From NCBI RefSeq assembly GCF_910596095.1, contig NC_056540.1, positions 16,580,501 through 16,644,500 of the forward strand: a stretch of DNA of 64,000 nt, given 5' to 3'. Source of the stretch: Thunnus maccoyii. Lineage: Eukaryota; Chordata; Actinopteri; Scombriformes; Scombridae. The translations under genes were made by a program, and so were the position numbers. The notes under the pieces were generated by a model. It was given only the letters and a program-made list of their open reading frames with translations. It was not told the origin of the DNA and ran no database searches. Below are positions 1 to 10,743 of the stretch, piece by piece (position 1 is the stretch's first letter; each line of letters begins with the position of its first letter).

Positions 1-114
1 GTGATACCAAAATAAATCATGAAAAGTGTTAGGGTTTGCCTCTACAATGTAAATTACTTTATTAATTCATTCTCACCAATGTGTTTAGTGATTGTTTCTT
101 TTCTTCATCTGCAG

Positions 115-272
115 AGGGAACAGGAGCAACTTTTGTCAGTGATTTTGAAAATCGAAGAGGTGCGTTAAACACTTATGCCAATATGGGTAAATATTTCACC
201 CTGACAGCATGGTGAGGTACAATTAGAAATTGTTGTCTTGTAAAGTTTGTGTATTAGGCTCAACTGACATTT

Positions 273-312
<40 letters not shown>

Positions 313-631
313 CTGGAAAGGATAAGGGTCGATTCATACCAAACTCTGCATCAGTAGAAAGTGCTGATTGTACACTAACTTGGATGGTCTTGTATTCTCT
401 CCTTAGGTTTCTGTAATTTCCTGAAAGACAACCCCTGCTTGTGGATACCTGAAGAAGCTGTGTCTGCTCATCTTTCAGAACTACTGTGCTGGTGAGTAAG
501 TTAAGTTGAATCATCTTTTATGTGACAGCTTAGTAGAAATGTACATTTCATAAGAACAAAAACCGGGATGTTGACAAATTGAAAATCATTTCATATTTTA
601 TCACATAGGCACTCTATCTTGAAAGTGTGAT
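115..631 (+). other. possible 3' end of an unrelated spliced gene
   Basis: A good acceptor (pyrimidine tract, then ctgcag) precedes 115. An open stretch runs to donors at 160 (gtgcgt) or 187 (gtaaat), both leaving one base over. A second acceptor (ctctccttag) ends near 407. The next open block reads FCNFLKDNPCLWIPEEA and ends at a strong donor (gtgagt) near 492. A third acceptor (tcacatag) near 609 gives a short exon ending in TGA at about 631. Phases agree across all three blocks. I recognise no family, and blocks this short could arise by chance, so this is a hypothesis only. Confidence 0.22.
279..311. repeat. (TA)n microsatellite
   Basis: About 16 uninterrupted TA units. It lies inside the putative intron between 187 and 407. 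Confidence 0.95.
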
Positions 632-1667
632 ATGTCGGCATTATTTCTGTGATGACAAGGTAACTTAATGACCAGTATGATATTGCTGGAGTGAAGTTTG
701 TTGATGCTGAAAGAGTGAACAACTAAGATGACCCTTGCAGCAGTTTTGGCAGAAGTGCTGAACTGTGACATTTACCATTTGGAAGTGAAAAAGAAAAGAA
801 TGGAGAAGAGGAGACAATCATAGTGGTACAGAGTTACTGCGACACACACTGTTACCTGGGACACATTAGAGTTTAGGACTTACAGTTGCTATATAGAAGC
901 TATCAAGTGGAGAATTTGAAACTTTCTGACTCAGGCACTGGAGCAGACAGCAATGTAATCCAGCTCTCCGGTTTGGCACAGCCTGAGGGATCGGTCAGGC
1001 AGCTGAGTGGAGGCATAGGTGTGAGGAGATGGAGGAGCTGCTGGCCAGCTTGTTCCACTGAAACTAAAATATCAAGTGACTAACAGCTGAAAAGCAAAAC
1101 AGATGGTGTTTGTTTACAGCTTGGAGACTCACAGCTAATTGGGAATGCTTCAGGCCATGGTTTCCAGAACCAGCGGCAAACAACATAATGAGTTTTTTTT
1201 TGACATACAGGAAATTTACCTGCAACCCGTATAGAGAAAAAGTTTGGAGTAAATGCCTTAATAATGCATTTGAATAGATTAGATTTTTATCATGTTTAGA
1301 GTGTTTACTGTCTTGTTTTTAAGCTAATTTTAAGTGATACTGTTCACTTGCAATGTTCAATGACTTGAAGGTAAATCTTCACTTTTACTTTTTAATTGTA
1401 TATACATGACCATGCATTTAGTTCCACATCCATGTATTTACCATTTGACTCAACTGATGTTTATGAGGACTGCATGGACAGACAAGAGGAAATGTTTGGT
1501 CAATAAGTGACGCTTTCCATGGTGCTTAAACAGTTCATTTCTATCTAGTACTCACAGATCTGTGTGGTTGTTCCTGCTGTCTTATGACTGGAAACAAAAT
1601 GGTAACCCAGGAGACCCAGACTTTTTTTTTTTTGGTAGAAAAAGCCATTCAATATGAGCCTCCTGTT

Positions 1668-1688
1668 GTCTCTGTCCGTGGTGCTGAA
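1668..1688 (-). promoter_or_regulatory. RE1/NRSE site (REST/NRSF), distal site of E1
   Basis: The core ctgtccgtggtgctgaa is the exact reverse complement of the RE1 consensus start TTCAGCACCACGGACAG. It lies about 880 bp before the E1 start codon. Flanking sequence (gccattcaatatgagcc before it, a pyrimidine-rich run and agccatg after it) resembles that of the RE1 copies in later spacers, so it is an ancestral part of the repeating unit. Confidence 0.8.
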
Positions 1689-2067
1689 ACAAGTGCAACT
1701 GGGAACAATTTTTCTCCCTTTTAGCCATGACTTCTGGATCATTCATTCATAATTTTTAATAATACTACTACTATAGTAGTAATGATAATAATTATGTAAA
1801 TATTTTAATGTCCCCTCAGTGATAGTATCAATCTTGAATATTTTGTTAAACACTGTAAGATCATCTTAAAATCAAGTATATCTAAAGGCATACACATGCA
1901 GTATTTTATTTTAAATGCATCTTCCTAATAAACATTTTAGTAACACATATTTTAAAGCATTCTGTGTGTGAATTGATTTCATCCATATGGTCAAGACTTT
2001 ATAGCTGTAACATATCGCCAAACCAATGGCACGTTATATCAGATCCTGACTGTATAAGGAGCGGCTG

Positions 2068-2088
2068 TAGTTTATCCATGGTGCCGAA
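2068..2088 (-). promoter_or_regulatory. degenerate RE1-like site, proximal site of E1
   Basis: The sequence tatccatggtgccgaa keeps most of one half-site but has several mismatches to the consensus. Its place, 480 bp before the start codon, matches the proximal RE1 of E6 and E7. It is probably a decayed copy. Confidence 0.4.
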
Positions 2089-2344
2089 TCATGCTTTATC
2101 AGTACAAATTATTATTTTTTTAAAAATGTTTTTATCAGCTATTCAGGTTTTTATCTGCAAGTAAATACGCTTTAGACGTAATGTCAATAAACACAATTTT
2201 TTCCACATTGAATACGCTACTCATTTATCTTTGAACATTATCCATTAGATTTGTGTTTTACAAATGGCACACAGTTCGCGTGAAAGGTGGATAAGGCAGG
2301 GTCAGTTCAGTATTGCTTGCATGCAGGTGCAAGGAATGAAAAGC

Positions 2345-2374
2345 GACTCATGGTGCCGCTGTGGGCTAGCACAA
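2345..2374 (+). promoter_or_regulatory. CSE promoter element of E1
   Basis: It reads gactcatggtgccgctgtgg and continues with gctagcac, aligned with the gactcacggcgtcgctgttg box of the neighbours. The CGCT core is kept at 2357, 211 bp before ATG, but the base before it is changed (gccgct instead of gtcgct). A CCACCC box follows at 2392. Confidence 0.8.
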
Positions 2375-2567
2375 AACCATCACAGACATCTCCACCCACT
2401 GTTACTGCATTACAGTTGTAATTTCTCACAAGAATCACTTCATTCCATGACTACTATTCGTCGTGTTTGCTTTTACGAAATATTGGATTACTGACTGCTT
2501 TTTGGAATTGGATTTTTTTTTTATCTGGACATTAATTTGTTCAAGCCGTAAACGTGTTTTTACGAGG

Positions 2568-4952
2568 ATGGGAGACAAAGGATTTTCAGCGCTAGGCCCG
2601 ATCTTCTGCTTTGCTTCCTTCTTTGTATCGCTGCACCTCGTTTATGGAGACCTGAGTTATTCTATTCCAGAAGAGATGAAACGTGACTCAGTCATTGGAA
2701 ATATAGCCAAAGATCTCGGTCTCGACCTGAGGACTCTATCTTCACGAAAGGCGCGTGTTGATTTTGAAGGGACTCGTAAACGGTACTGTGACATTAATCT
2801 AAGTACCGGAGATTTGATTATATCGGAAAGAATTGATAGAGAAAGCCTTTGCAGCAAGAGACCCTCGTGTGTGTTTAATGTAGATCTGGTGTTAGAAAAT
2901 CCTTTGGAGCTTCATCGTGTAACTCTTCATATTCAGGATGTAAATGACAACGCGCCGAAATTCAAGAAAAATTTGATTGAAATGGAAATAAGAGAGTCAG
3001 CAGACAAAGGCAACCGGTTCTCAATCGAGGAGGCCCATGACGCAGATATAGGTCAAAATGCTGTTCAAAGGTACAACCTACAGCAGAACGACAACTTTAT
3101 TCTCGCCGTTGACAGCAACAAGGTTGAACTCGTGCTAGAAAATACACTTGATCGAGAGAAACAAAATGAGCTGAATTTGCTTCTCACAGCTTTAGATGGT
3201 GGCTCTCCTCAGAGATCAGGTACAGTAGTCATACACGTCACTGTACTCGATGCTAATGATAACGCCCCAGTGTTTAGCCAGGCCGTTTACAAAGCCAGTC
3301 TGCCTGAAAACTCTCCTCCAGGTACCACAGTGATTCGTGTCAGTGCTACTGACGCAGATGAAGGAGTGAATGGAGATTTGACATATGACTTTGGCCATGT
3401 GTCAGACGATGATGTAAATGTATTTTCTATTGACCCTACAACGGGAGAAATTAGAGTTACTGGTGTGATTGATTTTGAAGACAGTAGTTCTTTTGAAATG
3501 AGAGTGGAAGCTAAAGATGGTTTAGGGTTAACCTCATACGCCAAAGTTATAATAGATGTTACGGATGTAAATGACAATGCTCCAGTGATATATCTGAAAT
3601 CACTGTCTAATCCCATACCTGAGAATGTGTCACCTGGTACAGAGGTGGGCATCATTAACGTGCAGGACAGAGACTCTGAGAACAATGGACAGGTCCGCTG
3701 CTCCATTCAACAAAATGACCCTTTTAAGTTGGTTCCTTCTATTAAAAACTACTATTCTCTGGTGACTACAGGACAACTGGACCGTGAACTAGTGTCTGAT
3801 TACAACATTACAATCACTGCCACAGACGAGGGCTCTCCACCTCTGTCCTCATCTAAAACTGTTCAGTTATCTGTAGCAGACATCAACGACAACCCACCTG
3901 TGTTTGAGGAACAGTCCTACAGCGCATATGTGACTGAAAATAACAAACCTGGCTCCACTTTATGTTCCGTTACTGCCCGAGACTCCGACTGGAGACAAAA
4001 CGGTACAGTAATTTATTCTCTGTTACCCGTTGAGGTGAACGGAGCCCCGGTGTCCTCCTATGTATCTGTTAACGGAGACACGGGGGTGATCCACGCTGTG
4101 AGGTCGTTTGATTATGAACAGTTCAAGAGTTTTAAAGTCCACGTGATGGCCAGAGACAACGGTTCTCCTCCGCTCAGCAGCAACGTGACCGTCAGTGTGT
4201 TCATATCGGATGTGAATGACAACTCTCCTCAGATACTGTACCCCGCCCCGGAGGGCAACTCCTTCATGACCGAGCTGGTCCCCAAAGCTGCACATGGAGG
4301 TTCTCTGGTGTCCAAAGTGATAGCGGTGGACGCGGATTCCGGACAGAACGCCTGGCTGTCCTATCATATAGTCAAATCCACTGATCCGGGACTTTTCAGT
4401 ATTGGTCTCCATAGCGGAGAGATCAGGACACAGCGGGACATTTCTGAATCTGACAGCATGAAACAGAACCTTATTGTGTCAGTGAAAGATAACGGACAGC
4501 CCTCTCTCTCTGCCACCTGTTCCATGTATTTACTTATTTCTGATAACTTGGCTGAGGTCCCAGAACTGAAGGATATTTCTTATGATGAGAAGAATTCTAA
4601 ACTGACCTCTTATCTGATCATCGCGCTGGTGTCTGTTTCCACGTTTTTTCTGACCTTCATTATCATCATCCTGGGTGTGAGGTTTTGTCGCAGGAGAAAG
4701 CCCAGACTGTTGTTTGATGGAGCAGTTGCCATCCCCAGCGCTTATCTCCCTCCGAATTACGCAGATGTTGACGGCACTGGAACTTTACGCAGCACTTATA
4801 ATTATGACGCCTACTTGACAACAGGGTCCAGAACCAGTGACTTTAAGTTCGTGACATCTTACAATGACAACACTCTGCCTGCTGACCAGACTCTGAGGAA
4901 AAGTCCGTCAGACTTTGCTGATCCGTTCGAAGATTTGGAGGCTTCTGTAGAG
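2568..4952 (+). CDS. pcdhg: protocadherin gamma-type variable exon E1
   Basis: This is the first exon of one clustered-protocadherin isoform, a neuronal surface adhesion protein; it supplies the whole ectodomain, membrane helix and variable cytoplasmic part. It has 795 codons from the ATG in agg-ATG-G, the start shared by E2-E7; an upstream in-frame GTG at 2463 is not used. Visible parts are a signal peptide (1-27), EC1 (28-130) with the CSKRPSC loop at 95-101, and EC2 to about 236, EC3 to 342, EC4 to 445, EC5 to 555 and EC6 to about 675. Each EC1-EC5 ends in DxNDNxP. The helix spans about 681-706, followed by [14 protein letters not shown]. In the family, EC1-EC4 give homophilic trans recognition and EC6 cis pairing. 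The frame ends GAG|GTAGGA at phase 0. A local oddity is ARDSDW where the other exons have DPDW. Confidence 0.95.
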
Positions 4953-5348
4953 GTAGGAACCATTCAAACACTCCTTACAACAGATATCATTTCTTGCGTC
5001 TTTTTTGAGTTGTCCTTCTTCCAGTAGTTATCTATGTTAACGAAATAGAAAAGTGGTTTATGGTTGTTGAAGTGTAATGTTATCTTAATGAAGGTGCATT
5101 TTCGTTCCAATTGTCACTATCTCATTTGTAAAACACCTCAGCAAATATTTAAATATTTTTTCCTGTTTATCTCCGCGACCATTGAACTCACCATTTCATT
5201 TATACTTGTGAAACGTGTCTTTTCTTCTTTTGCTCATGTAAAAACACAGTGTTTACTTATTGTAGACTGTGTTATTTCAGGGGTCTTGCTTTATAAAGAT
5301 AAACATTTATTTTGACTTCTGACAAAGAATTGTTGATTATATCTACTT

Positions 5349-5857
5349 CATATCAACATTTCTATAAACGTATCATGTTAACATTTCTACCCGTTGAATA
5401 ATGATGTTTTATGGTATAACAACGCTGTGGTTAAGGTATGGTTAGGTTTAGGCACAAAGACCACTTGGTTAGGGTTAGGGAAAGATCATGGTTTGGGTTA
5501 AAATTAAATAAAGAATAAAATAAAAACGGCTGCAAATGTCCCGATGTCTCACTAAAAACACCCGGTTTTCTCGCCAGAAAAACGGCTGCAAATGTCCTGA
5601 CGTCTCGCTAAAAACACCCACCCGCTTTTGTCGGTTGAAACGGGAAGCGGGCATTGGTTCCGAGTTGGTCTCGAACCGTGCTCTCTGCTGATTTCCAACT
5701 TTAAACTTTCTGCCAAGAAACTTCCTAACCGCCCACCGACCCCTCTTCCAAAGTCAGCTCATATAGATCGCATGTGAACTACGTCACTTGAAAAATGTTG
5801 AGATGATACGTATTTTGGAAATGTTGAGATGATACGTTTTGTAGAAATGTTAATATG
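5349..5857. mobile_element. inverted-repeat-bounded insertion in spacer E1-E2
   Basis: Arms at 5349-5387 and 5818-5857 are inverted copies with about 34 of 39 bases matching. Each arm contains tandem units of about 24 bp of the type gaaatgttgagatgatacgt, and one more unit lies at 5793-5815. Inside are two direct copies of an aacggctgcaaatgtcc unit (about 5523 and 5579), a TTAGGG-like run near 5466, and the reverse complement of a tRNA B-box (ggtctcgaacc, 5667-5677). There is no coding capacity. The element may be a non-autonomous DNA transposon, possibly with a SINE nested in it. Exact ends and target duplication are not resolved. Confidence 0.6.
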
Positions 5858-6233
5858 CTACGTATTACACGTGTTGAAACGTAGATATTCAACGTTTCTG
5901 TGGTTTGCAGAAACGTACAATGCCAACGTTTTATTCTGGCGACCAGGCTGGTCAAACAATTGTTTTCAAGGGGGAAAAAGGTATTATGAAAGAATGTATA
6001 ATTATAAGGATTTTTACGAAGAATCTGCGGTTGTGAGAATAGCAAACACATTTAATAGGATTTAACGGTTACTGCAGCCTATCCAAATATTGACGTACTT
6101 GTTCGCTTTATTTTTGTGACTTATCAACAGGTGAAACTCAAATTAGACGAGTTAAAGGACAAATCTTAGACTGGTCGTAATCAGTAGAGCAATGTAAAAT
6201 TTCTCTGTGCAACCAGCCCTTCAATGACTAATG

Positions 6234-6254
6234 GTATCTGTCCGTGGTGCTGAA
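6234..6254 (-). promoter_or_regulatory. RE1/NRSE site of E2
   Basis: It has a perfect ctgtccgtggtgctgaa core, 502 bp before the E2 ATG. The preceding caaccagccc matches the distal sites of E3, E5, E6 and E7, so it is that site brought closer by loss of the intervening segment. Confidence 0.85.
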
Positions 6255-6526
6255 ACACTTCTCCGGCACAAGTTCAATTGTATGTTGTAGTGTATGTTTT
6301 TTTTTCCTTCAGTCATGTCTTACTGAAGCTAATAAGCCCAGGGAGATTTTCTCATTAATGATAATATTAAGAATAATATTATCAACAACAATTATATAAT
6401 CGCAATTGTTGCTTTTTTTTTTAAACTTGGTGTGGACATTTTATATCAGCATCGGCAAATATTACATTAATGTGGTTTTGTACTCCGTGAAAAATGCTTT
6501 GTTACATACCAGTGTGAAAATAAAAA

Positions 6527-6556
6527 GCGACTCACGGCGTCGCTGTTGCCTGACAG
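6527..6556 (+). promoter_or_regulatory. CSE promoter element of E2
   Basis: It reads gcgactcacggcgtcgctgt and continues tgcctgacag. The CGCT core is at 6541, 215 bp before ATG. A CCACCCACT box follows at about 6577. In clustered protocadherins this box carries the promoter CTCF site. Confidence 0.9.
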
Positions 6557-6755
6557 AAAATATACACACACTACTCCACCCACTACTGCTGCGTGAGAAA
6601 TAGTTGCAGTTTTTCTGCTGAATCGGTCAAACCCTTGATTATATTTCATCGTATACACTGGTGTAGAGTGTTGATGCATTGACTCTTTTTGGACATATTT
6701 AATGTTTCGCACTGCGCAGTAAATTCTACAAGCTGAGGAGGTGCGTTCTGTCAGG

Positions 6756-9140
6756 ATGGGAGACAAAGGATTTTCAGTGCTTCGTCCGATCTTCTGCTTT
6801 GTTTCCTTCTTTGTAACGCTGCACCTCGTTTATGGAGACCTGAGTTATTCTATACCAGAAGAGATGAAACGCAATTCTGTTATTGGAAATATAGCCAAAG
6901 ATCTGGGTCTCGACATGAGGAGTTTATCTTCACGAAAGGCTCGTGTTGATTTTGAAGGGACTCGTAAACGGTACTGTGACATTAATCTGAATACCGGAGA
7001 TTTGATTATATCGGAAAGAATTGACAGAGAAAGCCTTTGTAGCAAGAAACCCTCGTGTGCTTTAAAAGTAGACCTAGTGTTAGAAAATCCTTTGGAACTT
7101 CATCGCATAACTCTTCATATTCAGGATGTAAATGACAATTCGCCCAAATTTAGGGATAATTTGATTGAAATGGAAATATGGGAGTCCGCTGAAAAGGGTA
7201 ACCGCTTCTCTATCGAGGAGGCCCATGACGCAGATATAGGTCAAAATGCTGTTCAAAGGTACAACCTACAGCAGAACGACAACTTTATTCTTGCTGTTGA
7301 CAACAAAAAGGTTGAACTCGTACTGGAGAATAAACTTGATCGAGAAAAGCAAAGAGAGATAAATTTGCTTCTCACAGCTTTAGATGGTGGCCATCCTCAG
7401 AGATCAGGAACGGTAGTCATACACGTCACTGTACTGGATGCTAATGATAACGCCCCAGTGTTTAGCCAGGCCGTTTATAAAGCCAGTCTGCCGGAAAACT
7501 CTCCTCTCGATACTATAGTGCTCACAGTGAGTGCTACTGATGCAGATGAAGGAGTGAATGGAGATGTGACATATCACTTTGGCCACATATCTGATGACGA
7601 TGTAAATGTTTTCTCAATTGATCCTAAAACGGGAGATATTAGAGTAACTGGTGAAATTGATTATGAAGACAGCAGTTCTTTTGAGATAAGAGTACAAGCT
7701 AAAGATGGTTTGGGGCTAACCTCATACGCCCAATTTATGATAGATTTTATGGATGTAAATGACAATGCTCCACTGATATATCTGAAATCATTGACTGATC
7801 CCATACCTGAGAATGTGTCACCTGGTACAGAGGTGGGCATCATTAATGTGCAGGACAGAGACTCTGAGAATAACGGACAGGTCCGCTGCTCCATTCAGCA
7901 AGGCGCCCCCTTTAAGTTGGTTCCTTCTATTAAAAACTACTATTCTCTGGTGACTACAGGACAACTGGACCGTGAACTAGTGTCTGATTACAACATTACA
8001 ATCACTGCCACTGACGAGGGCTCTCCACCTCTGTCCTCCTCTAAAACTGTTCAGTTATCTGTAGCAGACATCAACGACAACCCACCTGTGTTTGAGGAAC
8101 AGTCCTATAGCGCATATGTGACTGAAAATAACAAACCTGGCTCCACTTTATGTTCCGTTAGTGCTCGAGACCCCGACTGGAGACAAAACGGTACAGTGAT
8201 TTATTCTCTGTTACCTGGTGAGGTGAACGGAGCCCCGGTGTCCTCCTATGTATCTGTTAACGGGGACATGGGGGTGATCCACGCTGTGAGGTCGTTTGAT
8301 TATGAACAGTTCAGGAGTTTTAAAGTGCACGTGATGGCCAGAGACAACGGTTCTCCTCCGCTCAGCAGCAACGTGACCGTCAGTGTGTTCATATCTGATG
8401 TGAATGACAACTCTCCTCAGATACTGTACCCCGCCCCGGAGGGCAACTCCTTCATGACCGAGCTGGTCCCCAAAGCTGCACACGGAGGCTCTCTGGTGTC
8501 CAAAGTGATAGCGGTGGACGCGGACTCCGGACAGAACGCCTGGCTGTCCTATCATATAGTCAAATCCACTGATCCGGGACTTTTCAATATTGGTGTCCAC
8601 AGCGGAGAGATCAGGACACAGCGGGACATTTCTGAATCTGACAGCATGAAACAGAACCTTATTGTGGCAGTGAAAGATAACGGACAGCCCTCTCTCTCTG
8701 CCACCTGTTCCATGTATTTACTTATTTCTGATAACTTGGCTGAGGTCCCAGAACTGAAGGATATTTCTTATGATGAGAAGAATTCCAAACTGACCTCTTA
8801 TCTGATCATCGCGCTGGTGTCTGTGTCCACCTTTTTTCTAACATTCATCATCATCATCCTGGGTGTGAGGTTTTGTCGCAGGAGAAAGCCCAGACTGTTG
8901 TTTGATGGAGCAGTTGCCATCCCCAGCGCTTATCTTCCTCCTAATTACGCAGATGTTGACGGCACAGGAACTTTACGCAGCACTTATAATTATGACGCCT
9001 ACTTGACAACAGGATCTAGAACCAGTGACTTTAAGTTCGTGACATCTTACAATGACAACACTCTGCCTGCTGACCAAACTCTGAGGAAAAGTCCATCAGA
9101 CTTTGCTGATCCCTTCGAAGATTTGGAGGCTTCTGTAGAG
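6756..9140 (+). CDS. pcdhg: protocadherin gamma-type variable exon E2
   Basis: It has 795 codons, the same length and plan as E1, starting [15 protein letters not shown], with a signal peptide to about residue 27 and EC1 loop CSKKPSC. EC2 carries the [12 protein letters not shown] version of a two-state segment and GGHPQRSG where the others have GGSPQRSG. The EC3 end reads [12 protein letters not shown], with the calcium motif intact. EC5 has SARDPDW, a variant shared only with E3 and E4. The tail is [12 protein letters not shown], then GAG|GTAGGA. From EC4 on it is nearly identical to the other exons. An in-frame GTG at 6741 lies five codons upstream; the ATG is preferred by homology and by A at -3 with G at +4. 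Confidence 0.95.
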
Positions 9141-10513
9141 GTAGGAGCTGTGAAATTCCTCATCACAACTTACTAATTTTCTGCTTGTTTGTTGAATTCT
9201 TAAATGTCTGTCTGGCTGAAACAATTTAATGTGTCCGAATTTTCAAAGTGCTGTCTAGTTGTTGAAGATAAATTCGTTGTTTATTAGGAAAAAAAAAATC
9301 CCTTCTCATTATCTACTTTGTAAATTACGCCAGCAAATGTTAAACTTTTTTCTTATTTCCCCCAAGACATGGACCTGTTAATCAACGTTCTACATGTGAA
9401 ACATGTAATTTTCACTTTTTATTGTTGTCAATACACTTTGCTTATGTTCAGTGATAAGTTAATTTTGGTGGTCTAGTTTCAGAAAGATACATACTCATTA
9501 TGACTACTGACAAATACTCTTCACATCTAATTGGTTAATTTCAGAAAACTGTCAGTTAACGTGTGTGACTCCAATCAACTGTGATCCAATTTATGCTTAA
9601 ACCAGATGTTTTCAAGCGGAAAACATGGGCCCTATGAAAGAATTTTGGTGACAAGGACATTTTACCCAGAAACTGCATTAATGGGAATCGACATTAGTAA
9701 TAAAAATGATCTGTGCGCTCCTTCAAAAATATTTCACTTCCTGTTTTTTTATTTATTTTTCTCCGTTATCAGCAAGTCTCATTAAATGGTAGAAACACTG
9801 CAACTCGTAGTTCTCATTTAATTTAAGAATGGGAGGCAAAGCTTTTTAGCTCTAAAATGAGTAATACTTGACTTTGGTTAAGCTGTCTAACTCACATTAG
9901 ACCAGTGTAAGGACAAAAGGAGGACTAGTTTAAGTGAGTATAACAATGTGACACATGTCTTCTATGTGCAACCAGCCCTCAATATCTAAAGGTATCTGTC
10001 CGTAGTGCTGAAACAAGCATAACTGGCTATACTGTATCTTATTTCCCTTTAGTCTTATTTTCTGAATTTGAATAGGCTTAATGACATTTGTTGTACTACT
10101 ACTAATGCCGATTGGAAATGCCACACATGCACTTGTGTATTGATATTGTTGTATCATGACATGAGGTTACATCCCTCATTCAATAGTGAGATGCTGTATC
10201 TGTCAGTAATTCTGAGCTTTCGTCCCTGTTGAACTGCAGCGATGATTCTGGATCTTAACTTGTTCAGAACAAATTATGTTGTGCTTTTTGGATAATTACA
10301 TTTCTCTCTGTGTGATAGAACAGTATAACATCAGAGAAAACCTGCACTAGTCATATTTAATCAGCTCTGCTATTTTTCTCTCAGCCTTATCAATTGCAAT
10401 GTAGTAGGCTATATTTCAACATGTAGTGCGCACGAGGGTCAGTAAATATTACCTTAATGTGGTTTTAGAGTTTGTGCAGAACATTGCCTTGCATACCAGT
10501 GTGAAAATAAAAA
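9141..10513 (+). other. spacer E2-E3
   Basis: It is homologous along its length to spacers E4-E5 and E6-E7 (shared tttgttgaa, cattatgactactgac, gaatttgaataggctta and catcagagaaaacctgca). Reading through the donor stops at 9174-9176. Besides the RE1 site it has a decayed second RE1 copy near 10193-10216, where ctgtcagtaattctgag replaces ctgtcagtggtgctgaa. No gene is seen. Confidence 0.75.
9992..10012 (-). promoter_or_regulatory. RE1/NRSE site of E3
   Basis: It reads ctgtccgtagtgctgaa, one mismatch to the best core, 732 bp before the E3 ATG. It is preceded by gtgcaaccagccctcaatat as in the homologous spacers. Confidence 0.75.
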
Positions 10514-10543
10514 GCGACTCACGGCGTCGCTGTTGGCTGACAG
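10514..10543 (+). promoter_or_regulatory. CSE promoter element of E3
   Basis: It reads gcgactcacggcgtcgctgt and continues tggctgacag. The CGCT core is at 10528, 216 bp before ATG. The CCACCCACT box is about 35 bp downstream. Confidence 0.9.
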
Positions 10544-10743
10544 AAAATATACACACACGCACTCCACCCACTACTGCTGCATAAATTGCAGTCGCAGTTC
10601 TTCTCGTGAATCGGTTAAACCCTTGATTATATTTCATCGTATACGCTGGTGTGGAGTGTTGATTTATTGTCTCTTTTCGGGTATATTTGTTGTTTCGCAC
10701 TGGACAGTGAATTTCACAAGCTGGGGAAGCGCTCTGTGTCAGG

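Larger units (their letters stand above)
1..2341. other. AT-rich flank upstream of the first exon
   Basis: No cadherin-like reading frame is present in these 2.3 kb. The stretch holds a (TA)n tract, a candidate set of small spliced exons near 115-631, and one good and one poor RE1-like site. The sequence around 1640-1735 resembles the RE1-bearing part of the later spacers, so at least the right half is a diverged spacer of the same array. An ORF at 886-1083 starts at a non-ATG codon and matches nothing I recognise. Confidence 0.6.
4953..6526 (+). other. spacer E1-E2
   Basis: This is intron sequence for E1 and promoter-distal sequence for E2. Its flanks align with the E3-E4 spacer (shared tcttgcgtct, gacaaagaattgttg and gaaagaatgtat). 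A block of about 600 bp with no counterpart there starts near 5347 and ends near 5953. Reading through the E1 donor meets a stop at 5025-5027. No gene is seen. Confidence 0.7.

Noticed and set aside
886-1083. 65-codon plus-strand frame in the upstream flank
   Set aside because: It starts at a non-ATG codon, has no recognisable domain, no splice or promoter context and a length expected by chance.
4023-4412. Minus-strand open frame of about 129 codons, repeated at the same place in every exon
   Set aside because: It is the antisense shadow of the homogenised EC5-EC6 coding sequence. Its conservation only reflects conservation of the sense strand; it has no start context or promoter of its own.
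5466-5482. Telomere-like TTAGGG copies in spacer E1-E2
   Set aside because: Only two units, inside a repeat-derived insertion; too short to be an interstitial telomere.
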